Assembly: GCA_014155875.1 (NCBI GenBank)
Contig: JACEFZ010011432.1
Coordinates: 203,501-267,500, forward strand
Length of the DNA: 64,000 nt
From: Cepaea nemoralis
Taxonomy: Eukaryota; Mollusca; Gastropoda; Stylommatophora; Helicidae
Direction of reading: 5' to 3'
Shown here: one piece after another, positions 48,736 through 60,272 of the stretch
Position numbering within the stretch: position 1 is the first letter of the stretch
How the letters are laid out: every line of letters begins with the position of its first letter
Program-made: the position numbers and the translations under genes
The notes under the pieces: generated by a model
Told to the model about the DNA's origin: nothing
The model's database searches: none
The model's input: the letters and a program-made list of their open reading frames with translations, nothing else

Positions 48736-48847
48736 GTACCCGGCTTAGGGCTGGGGAGGTTTACAAGAACCGTTGTAAATGTCTTTTGTTTTGTTTCTCC
48801 CTATTTTGCCTTAGTAATTCCTCACTAACATATATTATTTTTCTTTG

Positions 48848-49106
48848 CGTTCTCTCGCTTTGAACTCAAGCTTAGTCCATACACGTGCTATTACTTCTTG
48901 TGCATTATCTTTCACTGTTATCAGTATCCTTCGTCATTAGGCCAACCCATTCCGACATTCAGAGGTATTTGTAATTTACGTCCCGGAGTCAAGGACGAGA
49001 AATCAACATTTTAGTCCAACTAACTTGTGTAGGGGTTGAACCCGCTACCTCGTCATAACCGATGTTTAGGAACGGGGGATCTTATCTATTCGGACATGCT
49101 GACCTA
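48848..49106 (-). mobile_element. tRNA-Leu-like SINE, minus strand
   Basis: TTTGAACTCAAGCTTAGTCC, CGTCCCGGAGTCAAGGACGA, GTAGGGGTTGAACCCGCTAC and TATTCGGACATGCTGACC match the family at 3587. Confidence 0.85.
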
Positions 49107-49209
49107 GTGACAGAGATAAAAGCAAATATGTGAGATTTTAATTTGGTTTTGTCTCGGTATGTGTGTCGGCGTTTGTGGCCGGGCGTAGTGATCGCAGTTT
49201 CATAATTCC

Positions 49210-49747
49210 GATATGCCAGGTCGTGACGATTCCTTGGGTGAGCCCAGGACCAGAGCGCTGTGTGTCGGCTCTGCAACTATAGAAGCCTCCTTGGATGGCG
49301 GGGAATGCTCATGGTCTGCCTCTGCCTTCCCTTGAGGGCTGAACGTTATGTCTCCGGCTGATCTGAACGGACGAGCTTGGAAGGGGATGACACCACAACT
49401 GAGAGTTGACCGTCTTACGAAACACCCGGGAAGGTTAACCCGGTCAACAAATGCCCGCAGGAGTCGGTTGTGTCGGCCGAAATGTGCAAATATCGCATCT
49501 TTGATGTAAACAGGCACATCGCAGTTACGTAAAAAAAATATTCCAGATGAACGAAGAGAAGAAGAAGAAGAAGAAGAAGAAGAAGAAGAAGAAGAAGAAG
49601 AAGAAGAAGAAGAAGAAGAAGAAAGAAGAAGAAGAAAGAAGAAGAAGAAGAAGAAGAAGAAGAAGAAGAAGAAGAAAGAAGAAGAAGAAGAAGAAGAAGA
49701 AGAAGAAGAAGAAGAAGAAGAAGAAGAAGAAGAAGAAGAAGAAGATA
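49210..49747 (+). mobile_element. GAA-tailed element, long copy with 190-bp tail
   Basis: Body 49210-49545 parallels 36825-37160. The tail (49555-49747) is (GAA)n with GAAA interruptions. PolyLys, polyLeu and polyPhe frames over it are artefacts. The left edge coincides roughly with that of the 36.8-kb copy. Confidence 0.85.
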
Positions 49748-49885
49748 TACCAGGTTGAAGTCATCTGCAGATGATTTGGCAGTAGATCGCTTTGCGTTGA
49801 TTTTCACATTGGTATGGATGCTCTCGGTCAGAAAGTAATGGCAAACTACTGACAGTAAAATTGCATAAAAATCACAAACATTAAA

Positions 49886-49902
49886 ATAAATGTCCTCTTT
49901 CC

Positions 49903-49987
<85 letters not shown>

Positions 49988-50160
49988 TCTCTCTCATCCT
50001 TCTGCCATCTCTCTCTCTCTCTCTTTCTCTCTTTCTATTCCTATTCCCTCTTTCTCCATCTTCTTACACTTTCTTCTTTGCTCTCCTCTCCCTCCCTATC
50101 TCTCCCTCTCTCTCTCTCTCTCTCCCTCTCTCTCTGTATTTATCTATCTTTCCCATCTCT
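49886..50160. repeat. (CT)n-rich microsatellite
   Basis: Long CT dinucleotide runs with CCT and TTTCT interruptions. Confidence 0.95.
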
Positions 50161-50224
50161 CTTCTCTCACTCTTAAAGCAAAGAACTCATTATATGGCAT
50201 ATTGAGTACAATGGGAAAGCCCCA

Positions 50225-50430
50225 CACGTGTAGATCAGGCGACACACGATGGGTCATGTGATATATACCACATCAGCCGCCTTTATTGTCTAAGACAATT
50301 CCTGGTACCTATTTTAGTCTACCACTACCAGGCAGCCCAGGCTCATTTTCTTTTTATTATTTTATATCCGATTCGATGGGGATTCGAACTTATGACCACC
50401 GGCCCTCCGGGCAAGCTTGCTGACTACCGC
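50225..50430 (-). mobile_element. SINE family E, minus strand
   Basis: ACCACATCAGCCGCCTTTAT, TTCCTGGTACCTATTTTAGT, GGGGATTCGAACTTATGACC (B-box complement) and GCTGACTACCGCATCAC. The B-box is intact. Confidence 0.85.
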
Positions 50431-50431
50431 A

Positions 50432-50516
<85 letters not shown>

Positions 50517-50535
50517 CACACACACACACACGCTT

Positions 50536-50580
<45 letters not shown>
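50432..50580. repeat. (CA)n-(TA)n-(CA)n compound microsatellite
   Basis: CA run, TA run from about 50472 to 50508, then two CA runs split by CGCTTCATA. Confidence 0.97.
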
Positions 50581-50581
<1 letters not shown>

Positions 50582-51169
50582 TATATAATTCACACATAAA
50601 CATGAACAAAGAAATAAAAATGACATATACAGAATACAGAGACCCAAAACAAATTACAAGTTAACTCATAAACGCATAATCCGCTACTAAGAAAGACAAA
50701 GCACACCCCAAAAAAAAGCATATTTTCAGTTTAAGGCGTATTTCTTTCTTCAGTCCACGGATAGAATTTCAGCCGGAGATATTTATCAGCCTGCAATCTG
50801 GCCGGATCGGAAGGTTAACGCTAAAGTCAACATACAACACCGCTAGAATACAAAGCCAGCCGCTGTGTCTCCACGCAACACCCAGACACGATAAACTAAT
50901 GCTGCGTGTGTGAACCGTTAAATAACATAGAATAACGAAAGTCTCTATTCGGACCAAGTGTTATTTAAGCAGAAATAACAGCGTATTAATGAATACTTCT
51001 ACAGCGATGACAGAAAAGTGTACAAAAAGTAACGGGACTAATAAAAACAACAGCAATCTATATGGTCATAAACAAATATACGTGTATTATTTGGCATGAT
51101 TGTGCCCAAATGTGCAATATAGTAAATGACGTTATTTTGGGGCAAGTGCAGACATTCAGATATCTACAT
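50581..51169. other. no gene recognised
   Basis: AT-rich unique sequence without coding signal. Confidence 0.4.
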
Positions 51170-51650
51170 GGACAACGGAAGATGCATCACTGAGATCAAA
51201 TACAGAATCGCCAAGAAAATACTGCTTTCTATCAAATGAAGAACGTTTTGTGAAATAACTCATTGTTGTTGAAAGTTAGAAAAAGAGTTCTTGCACGTTA
51301 CACAGAACCAATTTTACCATACGGCTGCGAATCATGGACAATTAATAAACAGTCGAAAAACTCCATGGAAGCTTTGGAGATGTGGTTTTATAGAAGAATG
51401 CCGACAATTTATTGGACAGCCAAAATGAGGAATGTGTACATTTTGAGAGTAGCTAAGTCACAAAGACAACTTATTACAAACGTCAGAAAGAAGCAATCAT
51501 CGGTTGTTGTTGTTTGTTTGTTTTTTTTTTTTTTTTTTTGGGGGGGACGCATTATGAGAAGACAAAAACTTGAACATGTTGTGACAACCAGAAAGATTTG
51601 CCTAAAGAGAGTTAGCGGAAGACAGCGTGAGAAAATACTTGACAGTCTTG
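51170..51650 (+). mobile_element. RTE-like LINE, 3' fragment (family J)
   Basis: Translation gives VRKRVLARYTEPILPYGCES, NKQSKNSMEALEMWFYRRMP, YWTAKMRN and RVAKSQRQLITNVRKKQSS. It is interrupted at 51505-51546 by a T-rich then G-rich tract, then resumes IMRRQKLEHVVTTRKI. The homopolymer tract is absent from the 14986 relative. Confidence 0.8.
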
Positions 51651-52249
51651 CTGCGAGTAGTTCCTCGCCTCCGTATTTTCGCCCAAGCTAATTAGAGGTT
51701 ACCCGGATTACCAGGAACTGGTAATCCGGTTCAGGAAGTTTATAACACATTCACCCACTAAAGACTTCCAGACTCGTCTGTAACAAAACAATGGCCGTGG
51801 TCTCAAGACACGTCTAGACATCACGAACATAAACTTTCTACAATCAGGATGAACGTTCTACTATTACCACATAATCTTACATATCACATGTCCGAGTTTT
51901 GTTAATATTCCTTCACACTGTCGCGAGTGATAAATCGCTCACGATAATCAGCAGCGAAACATTTCTGCTTTGTTGTCAAATAACATTTAAGAGATCAGAC
52001 ATATTGTTGGTAAACACAGGCAGTTGTCGTCAAATGTAAATATCATAGGGAGACAACACAAAACAGAACTGAGGAAATTAACTTGACATTGGAATGCCGT
52101 ATACGTTTTGGATGCAGATATGACGACGCCCAACTGGAGCAATTAGGAGATAAGGGCAAATATATGCGTACAAACATATACATACTTTAAGAGAGGCACA
52201 CAGAGAGGGAGAGAGATAGAGAAGGAGAGGGAGGGGTAGATAGAGAGAA
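51651..52249. other. no gene recognised
   Basis: Unique sequence; GA-rich near 52200. Confidence 0.4.
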
Positions 52250-52274
52250 AGTAAGACAGAGACATCAGGCGCTC

Positions 52275-52306
<32 letters not shown>

Positions 52307-52384
52307 GGTTGGCTGGCTGGCTGGTTGGTTGGTTGGTTGGTTGGTTGGTTGGTTGGTTAGTTAGTTAGGTAGTCAGTCAGTCAA
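52250..52384. repeat. (TTAG)n/(TTGG)n tetranucleotide tract
   Basis: GTTA and GTTG runs that abut the LINE end to the right; probably its expanded tail in minus orientation. Confidence 0.9.
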
Positions 52385-52640
52385 CAAATCCCCCTCATTG
52401 AACATCGAACCATTCAGTCCATAATTGTACGGATCCTCTCTTCAGTAAATCCTGCAGCGTATAGAGGCTCACGGCACCATTTCTGTGTTGGTTTATTAAT
52501 CTTCTTTGGCGTCCTGAATAGTGTTCTGGTCTGGTCACACCCCTTTTAGCATGTTGTTCTCGCAGTCTGACCATGGTTGTAGATACACAGTCATCAATTG
52601 GTTCTCGCAAACGACTTACTCCTCTTAATTATTTGGTTGT
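52385..52640 (-). mobile_element. LINE 3'-end fragment, tail-family relative
   Basis: Minus-strand frame ENQLMTVYLQPWSDCENN or, in another frame, MVRLREQHAKRGVTRPEHYS, then NGAVSLYTLQDLLKRG and LWTEWFDVQ. The RGVTR and final segment are similar in layout to the 12785 fragment. Its 3' end meets a tetranucleotide tail. Confidence 0.45.
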
Positions 52641-53667
<1,027 letters not shown>

Positions 53668-54004
53668 CTCATTTCATCATGTTCCTCTTGTACCTTCCGG
53701 TGTCGAGGTGAAGTATAAACAGCGGGAGAGTGCCAGCTTATGGGCTTCATGAATCGAGATTCCATTGGACTCTGCTATTCACTCTGTCCATCGTTTACGT
53801 GGTCGGCCTCTTCTTCTTGTTCCGTTTGGTCTGTACACTATTGCTTGTTGTGGTATACTGTCAGTTAGTAACCTGGTTACATGACCAAAATATTTAACTT
53901 GCTGCTTACTAATAAAATCTAGGGCTGCTATAAGCCCCACTTTAGTCCTCATTTCTTCATTTCTCATTTTCTCTCTTCTTGATATATTGAGAATTCTTCT
54001 CAGG

Positions 54005-54260
54005 GACTCCTCTCTGGCTGTTGACCGAGGGGATGGAGCACATATGGGAATGTCCTGAGTGCAGTGATGTCGGTTATTAACTCAACTCCCGGGAAGGTTA
54101 ACCCGGTCAACAAATGCCCGCAGAAGTCGGATGTGTCGGCCTAACGGCGCAAGAACGCAGCTCTGCTGTAAACAGGCACAACGTAGTCACGTCCGAAAAA
54201 AAAAAGAAACTCCGGATGAACGCAGAAGAAGAAGAAGAACTCAACTCAACTCAACTCAAC
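54005..54260 (+). mobile_element. tail-family element with (AACTC)n tail, inside LINE 3
   Basis: GGATGGAGCACATATGGGAA and GTGCAGTGATGTCGGTTATT match the 3' end of the family at 12785. The element ends in (AACTC)n. Target duplication TCTTCTCAGG occurs at 53995-54004 and 54261-54270. Confidence 0.82.
54089..54237 (+). mobile_element. GAA-tailed element, 149 bp, nested
   Basis: CCGGGAAGGTTAACCCGGTC through a five-unit (GAA)n tail. Flanked by AACTCAACTC (54079-54088 and 54238-54247), that is, inserted in the AACTC tail of the previous element. Confidence 0.85.
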
Positions 54261-54867
54261 TCTTCTCAGGAATCTTATTTCTGTTGTTGTGATTTTTCTT
54301 TTCTATTTTTCTGTCGATGTCCAGGTTTGGCATTGGTAGCATAGAGTTTGTAGGAAGATTGTGTTGTAGAGTGCTTTCTTAGTAGTTATTGTTACGTATT
54401 TGCTCTTTAGTATTCTGCTATTTCTCCAATACGTTGGTTTGCCTTATTGCATATATTTTCTGATCTCGACTTTATTAATAGGTGCCTGTGCAAAACAGGA
54501 CTAAAATGGGATGATAGAATCCCCAATGTGGAGTTTATGTAGAGAACTAGACGAATACCAGAGAATCAAAACCGCGAGGAAAAAACGCTGCCGCTGTATA
54601 GGATTGGCCTTTGTCTGCAATTATCAAGGCGAAAAAAACGTAAGGACAGACACAGAAATACGTGAAGAAGACAAGTAGAGACATTCATTCATTTTCATTA
54701 ATTCATTCAGTCAGTAGCATGTCCTTTGCAGAACCTCGCTAACACAATAACAACCGCCCGGAAAACTTATCGGTCATAAGCAAGATGTCTCGCGTCCGAT
54801 TTACCCATTTGGAGATCATCCGCCACATCCTGCGCCAATTTCCTCTTTGGCCTTCATCTTCCTCTCT

Positions 54868-54989
54868 GGGATGCTGAGGTGTTTCCAAGGCACCAGGGCC
54901 AGGTTCTATACTGGCCAAAACCTACTAACACGTTCTAGTCGTGCGTCCTTGGCAACAGGTCCCTTCGGGGTCTTGGCTAACGTAGTAGG
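54868..54989 (+). ncRNA. HDV-like self-cleaving ribozyme, copy 4
   Basis: P1 GGGATGC (54868-54874)/GCGTCCT (54943-54949), seven pairs with two wobbles. P3 ACG/CGT with L3 TTCTAGT. The usual GGGCAAC is TGGCAAC here. P4 with CCCTTCGGGG. J4/2 GGCTAA with C 54977. P2 CCTACTA (54921-54927)/TAGTAGG (54983-54989), perfect. The G-to-T change after P1' may weaken P1.1. Confidence 0.8.
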
Positions 54990-55204
54990 ATCGCTGATTC
55001 TTCCGCAGTCGGAGAATATCTGCCAGCACGGCAGGGAACCACCATTTCTGCACACCAATAAGCCAGACATGGGACAACGGATACTCACGCAAACCTCAGG
55101 TCCTGTATGACATCACACTGATGTTGGACAACAGGATGTCTTCATCCGACATACAGGACATTGCGCTGAAGTTCACATACAGAGAACGTAAGTAAGCAAG
55201 CAAG
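54868..55204 (+). mobile_element. ribozyme-headed SINE, copy 4
   Basis: Perfect 13-bp duplication CATCTTCCTCTCT (54855-54867 and 55205-55217). It starts GGGATGCTGAGGTG and ends GTAAGTAAGCAAGCAAG. The host LINE reading frame rejoins when the element and one duplication are removed. Confidence 0.96.
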
Positions 55205-55345
55205 CATCTTCCTCTCTTCACAGGCATATACCCCTCCATGAGTGTTTTCTTCAAACTTTCATGACGTGTCAAGTGACCAAAATAGTTCAATCTTCTTTGT
55301 TTTATCATCTTTAGTAGCCATCTTTCTTCAATATTCAGATATAGT

Positions 55346-55516
55346 CGTATGGGTGCATTTGTTCTTTTCTATAGAGACACAAATGAATAATAATGGCAAG
55401 GGCATAGACAGATCTTCATGGATAACTAGGGGACGGCTTGGGGGTAACCGGCGAAAGAGACAAACAATATTTAAAGTGAATGTCAGTGCCAATAATTAGC
55501 CAGGCTTTTTTTTTCT
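55346..55516. other. no gene recognised
   Basis: Sequence between the LINE remnant and the next SINE. It may be further decayed LINE. Confidence 0.35.
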
Positions 55517-55810
55517 TGCGCTCTTGCGCTGTGAACTCAAGCGTAGTCAACGCACGTGCTATTACTACTTCTAGCGCACTGGACTGGTTTGTGGGTGCGG
55601 ATTAGGTTTCCTTATAACCAGTGTCCCTGGCCATCAGACAAACCCACTCCGACATCAGAGGTACTTGTAGTTTACGTCCTCAAGTCAAGGGACGAGGAGT
55701 CAACATTTTAGTTTTAACGACCTGTGTAGGGATTGAACCGCTTACCTCGGCATCAGCACACCAGATGTTTAAGAACATGCGTTCTTATCCTTTTGGCCAT
55801 GCTGACCTGC
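55517..55810 (-). mobile_element. tRNA-Leu-like SINE, minus strand
   Basis: CTGTGAACTCAAGCGTAGTC, TCAGAGGTACTTGTAGTTTA, GGGATTGAACCGCTTACCTC and TTTTGGCCATGCTGACC. Longest copy of the family in the window. Confidence 0.87.
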
Positions 55811-55974
55811 CTACTACTAATTCATATTCTTATTTCCAGCTTCTATATTAATTATATACTATCAATAGTACTACTACAAGGGCAGCGACGATTGCTACTA
55901 CTACTAAAACAAATACTTTTACGACTAACACTAAGTCAATACAAGTAATAGTATTACTTCAACTACTGCAACTG

Positions 55975-56064
<90 letters not shown>

Positions 56065-56084
56065 TACTACTGCTACTACTACAG

Positions 56085-56123
<39 letters not shown>

Positions 56124-56143
56124 ACTACTACTACTTCAACTAT

Positions 56144-56218
<75 letters not shown>

Positions 56219-56232
56219 CACTACTACTACTA

Positions 56233-56290
<58 letters not shown>

Positions 56291-56300
56291 GCTGCTGCTG

Positions 56301-56366
<66 letters not shown>

Positions 56367-56516
56367 TTACAACTACTACACTACTACTACTACTACTACT
56401 ATTACTACTACTACTACTACTACTATTACTACTACACTACTGCTACTGATACTACTGCTACTGCTACTACTACAATACTACTACTACTACTGCTGCTGCT
56501 ATTGCTGCTGCTGCTG

Positions 56517-56590
<74 letters not shown>

Positions 56591-56640
56591 ACTACTACTA
56601 CTTCTACTACTACTACTTCTACTACTACCACTATTTCATC
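55975..56640. repeat. (CTA)n array with GCT interruptions
   Basis: About 660 bp of CTA trinucleotides, the complement of the GTA type at 47209. The polyLeu frame at 56502 is an artefact. Confidence 0.97.
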
Positions 56641-56966
56641 GTCTTATTTCTAGCGTCTGCGACCATTCCCGGTACAACTATAAAACATAAAAAAGTATGC
56701 TTCAAATTACAGGCATCGGTCCTAAGAATTACACAGACACGCAAATAGTTCCAACACATAGATAAACACGACCCACACGTGTAGACAAACAGAGATACGG
56801 ATTTGACAGACAGACTGTTGCTGTGTGCCTAGCGATACCAACACTTCATATCAAGTTATCACATCACTCCGTGAGTACCCAGCCAAAACATTGCACTCAG
56901 AGCTGAAGGTAAACTTTTTGACAGCACTCCGCGGATTGTAGTCTGAGAGTTCTAAGACGGTCTTCC

Positions 56967-56970
<4 letters not shown>
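56641..56970. other. no gene recognised
   Basis: Unique sequence between arrays. Confidence 0.4.

Positions 56971-57048
<78 letters not shown>
56971..57048. repeat. (CT)n microsatellite
   Basis: About 39 CT units. The adjacent arginine/glutamate frames are artefacts. Confidence 0.97.
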
Positions 57049-57052
<4 letters not shown>

Positions 57053-57479
57053 TCTGCAAGGTCTAGCACCAACAACCGTGGGAATCCTCACTCGTGGGAA
57101 AATCTCAACAAAAACGAACATAACTTCTTTAGTTAAACATAAACCTCTCCCAAGACAAGAAAACATACACTGGAATCGGCGGTGCCGAGTGGTGTAGCCC
57201 ACACTGTCTGGGAGCGGAGATGCAGTCAGCATTTTGTCGGGAGTCTCGTTAAGGTCAATCTAAACAGTTTACGGTGAAGACTAACAGCGGTCTTTGATGA
57301 ACCACTGCTGCAGTATGCTGCAGTCTACAGCCGTAGGTGCCGCATTAAAAGTGTGAGAACTCACTCTTTGCTATCAGCTTCAACCCCGCTTCCTCACCAA
57401 GTGCCACCTACAACGCCCACCGATGGACATTTAGAATGCTGGTTCTCAACTTGTGATCCGCCCATGACCAGCTCCCAGG
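57049..57479. other. no gene recognised
   Basis: Unique sequence. No domain is recognised in the minus-strand frame that enters it. Confidence 0.4.
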
Positions 57480-57720
57480 AGCCGTGGGAGTTCAGTGGCT
57501 AGAACTCTTGCCTGAAGTCGCAGTGGTCAAAGGTTCCAATTCGCATCGAGGCCGAGTTTTAAAATAGATTTGGGCTCTCAGGCCGATCCAGTCTGAAATG
57601 AGTACCAGGAAATGTCGCAGGAAGTAAAGGCAGCTAACGTTACATTGACAACATCACCCCGCGGGTGTCGGTAGATCTGTACAAATATGGAGATTGAATC
57701 GCATACCCGATACGCCTGAG
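57480..57720 (+). mobile_element. SINE family E, plus strand
   Basis: GTGGGAGTTCAGTGGCTAGA (A-box-like), AAAGGTTCCAATTCG (B-box-like), then AAATGAGTACCAGGAAATG and GACAACATCACCCCGCGGG as in the 33222 copy. Confidence 0.8.
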
Positions 57721-57892
57721 GGCGAGTACAAGTGATTCTTGACACTAAATAGCCACTCTAACAACTGACCTATTACTTTTCTCACTTTTCCTGCAGTGCT
57801 GCTGCGATTTTACTAATAAAACAACGCAACTTGGTTTCAAAGATGCAAACACAATTGCATAAATATATCAAAGTTATAATTGCTGTATACTG

Positions 57893-58262
57893 ACTGGCAC
57901 CTTGCCGTCTTGACAGACGATAATTTGTAAAATAGAGTTATGCCTCTCCATAACACAAGGCTTGGGCTGAATTTAGAGACCATGCGTTGCCCATGATCCC
58001 TCTCTCTCTCTGCCTGTCTAGTTCACTCCAGAGGAAAGGTAACACGAGCACGCCTGGAACAAGACAAGCTGCAGAAGCTGCGAGATCAGCAAAGCAATAC
58101 CATAACGGTCCGATTATAGGAGCTTCCATCCTAGACCAGTTGCTGACCAACGCTTTAGGTTTAAATTGCATTTCCTCGCAGTAGGGTAAGGCCTGTATCC
58201 TCCCAATTGCACACTTCCACCCGATTCGTTGGCACAAGCACGATGTGAGGCGTCGAGTTTTT
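57893..58262 (-). repeat. dispersed repeat G, minus strand
   Basis: GGCACCTTGCCGTCTTGACA, GGCTTGGGCTGAATTTAGAG, CCAGAGGAAAGGTAACAC and CCTCCCAATTGCACACTTCC are the reverse of 37288-37741. Confidence 0.85.
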
Positions 58263-58304
58263 GCATTATATTAGCTGTATAACAAATGCCATCCTTGTCA
58301 ATCA

Positions 58305-59390
58305 CTCTCATCTCATCATGTTCCTCTTGTACCTTGCGATGTCGAGGTGAAGTATAAACTTCGTGAGAGTGCCCGATTATGGGCTTCATATATTGATATT
58401 CCCATGGACTGCTATTCCCTCCGTCCAACGTTTACGTGGTCGGCCTCTTCCTCTGTTTCCATCTGGTCTGTACATCATTGCTTGTTGTGGTATGCTGTTG
58501 ACTGGTAACCTACTTGCATGGCCAAACCATTTGACTTGCTGCTTTCTAATAAAATCTAGTGCTGCTTTAACCCTCACTTTAGTCCTGATTTCTTCATTTC
58601 TGATCTTATCTCTTCTTGATACGTTGAGTATTCTTCTCAGGAACCTCATTTCTGTTGTTGTGATTTTTCTTTTCTCTTTTTCTGTCATTGTCCAGGTTTG
58701 GCATTGGTAGCATAGAGTTGGTAGGAAGATTGTGTTGTAAAGTGCTTTCTTAGTAGTTATTGATACATGTTTGTTCTTTAGTATTGGTGCCATTTGTCCA
58801 ATGAGTTGATTTGCCTTATTGCACCTATTTTCGATCTCGTCTTCTGATCTGCCATTTGATGATATTATACTTCCTAGGTACTTGAAACTCTTTACTTGTT
58901 TCAAGGGATATTCGTTTAGGTGAATTGTTGTTGTTTGTTCTTCTTTAGTTATAGTCATTACCTCTGTTTTGCTTTTGCTAATTTTCATGTTATGTTTCCT
59001 ACACATTTCGTTTAGACTATTCATGTGGTCTTGTAATTCAGCTTCTGATTTTGCTATTAATGCTTGGTCGTCCGCAAACAGGAGTTCTTTAATGGTTAAA
59101 TTTGCAGATGGTTCTTCTTCTGTGTTCTCGTCATGCGGTATTCTTGTTGTCTCTGCTTGGCTAGTTTCTTTACATATGTTGTCTATATATTTTATGAACA
59201 AGAGTGGGGACAGGACACAACCTTGTCGTACTCCAGATCTTATTGTGAAGGGTTCTGAGTGTCCTCCAGCTGCTCTTACTATGCATTCACTGTTGTTGTA
59301 TAAACTTCTACATAGGTTTGTTAGATGTGTACTCACTCCATATTGTTTAAGAATTTCCCACAGCTTGTTACTACTAGTGCCCAGTTTAGG
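58305..59390 (-). mobile_element. LINE 3 (RT C-terminal half), minus strand
   Basis: The 316-codon frame 58386-59336 extends upstream in the same frame to about 59375. It holds SGVRQGCVLSPLLFIKYID, LLFADDQALIAKSEAEL (catalytic FADD), YLGSIISSNGRSEDEIENR, LPTLCYQCQTWTMTEKE, WFGHASRLPVNSIPQQ and GRGRPRKRWTEG. It is an endonuclease-less, 5'-truncated LINE of RTE-like style. The C-terminal half is intact in frame, so it is younger than its relative at 53668. Confidence 0.85.
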
Positions 59391-60272
59391 CTAGGTCGAC
59401 CTGGGACCTCAAGTCATGTTTTTAAATAATCAACACCAAGGGGGATTCCAACATTTGTTACTTTAATCGATATTGTTGTCACTTTAATCTTAACATTTGT
59501 TACTTTAATCAAATTAGGTGTTACTCTAATCGTAATCCAAGTAATTGTCACAACCAGCTCGGTGCTGGTTTTACGGAACACAATGTAAGACTTCTGCCAC
59601 ACGCCAATGCCGTAAACTACGGATATACATGGCCGTCACTGACTAAACCGAACTGACAGGAGCTCTCGGAGTTGGTGACCCCTAGTGATGCAGTGTTCAG
59701 ATAATCATCGGCGCCCCTTGAAGGTCTGGGTAAACGTTGTCCAATGAAGGTATGCCCTACTAAACTAACAAAACGGTTCTAGCATTAGTCACAACTGATC
59801 CCTTTTAAGTGAAAGATTCAAATGTCCAACAAACAATAAAATTACTAAATGATGACTCGGTTCAAGAGCTCACTAATTGTCGTTTATCAAACGGGGTATT
59901 GGTTCTGTGAGAGAAACCGATGGTTCTTGCGCACGGTTCTCAAAATAGGTGGAAAGAACCCTAATGTCGCTGGCCTACCTCACTTCATGCTGTAGGATAA
60001 CAGAACGCTACTCCTCTTTGGTGCATGTCAAAAGTATGGCGGCCATCTTTAAACTGTCTTTATGGCGTCACCGTATTCGTCTGCGCCGTGATGTCACTGC
60101 TGAACACTCTTGATATCCTTTACAACACTATTGATAGATTACAACTTGATATCCTTTACAACAATATTGGTTACAAGACAATGACATGGTTATTGTAATT
60201 TCTATCATCCTTTTAATGTTTTCAATTGAAACCCCCTCGTATTTAACCTTTTTCGCTACTATTTCTGTGTAA
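59391..60272. other. no gene recognised; degenerate GTTACTTTAATC repeats
   Basis: GTTACTTTAATC and GTCACTTTAATC recur four times at about 59456-59530. The rest is unique. Repeats of TTGATATCCTTTACAACA occur near 60110 and 60147. Confidence 0.5.

Larger units (their letters stand above)
53668..54478 (-). mobile_element. LINE 3 fragment, copy 2, minus strand, with nested insertions
   Basis: Matches 58305-58830: minus-strand RNEEMRTKVGLIAALDFISK and QQVKYFGHVTRL, then PNGTRRRGRPRKRWTE. Continuity breaks at 54004 and resumes at 54261. The intervening 256 bp is a SINE-type element that itself contains a GAA-tailed element. Confidence 0.85.
54700..55345 (-). mobile_element. LINE C-terminal remnant split by an rzSINE
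   Basis: Minus-strand 55345-55205 reads ERWLLKMIKQRRLNYFGHLT, ESLKKTLMEGYMPVKRGR. After the rzSINE (54868-55204) the same protein continues as RPKRKLAQDVADDLQMGKS. This is the usual GH...KRGRRRPKR block of LINE C-termini, and it shows exactly where the SINE landed. Confidence 0.8.
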
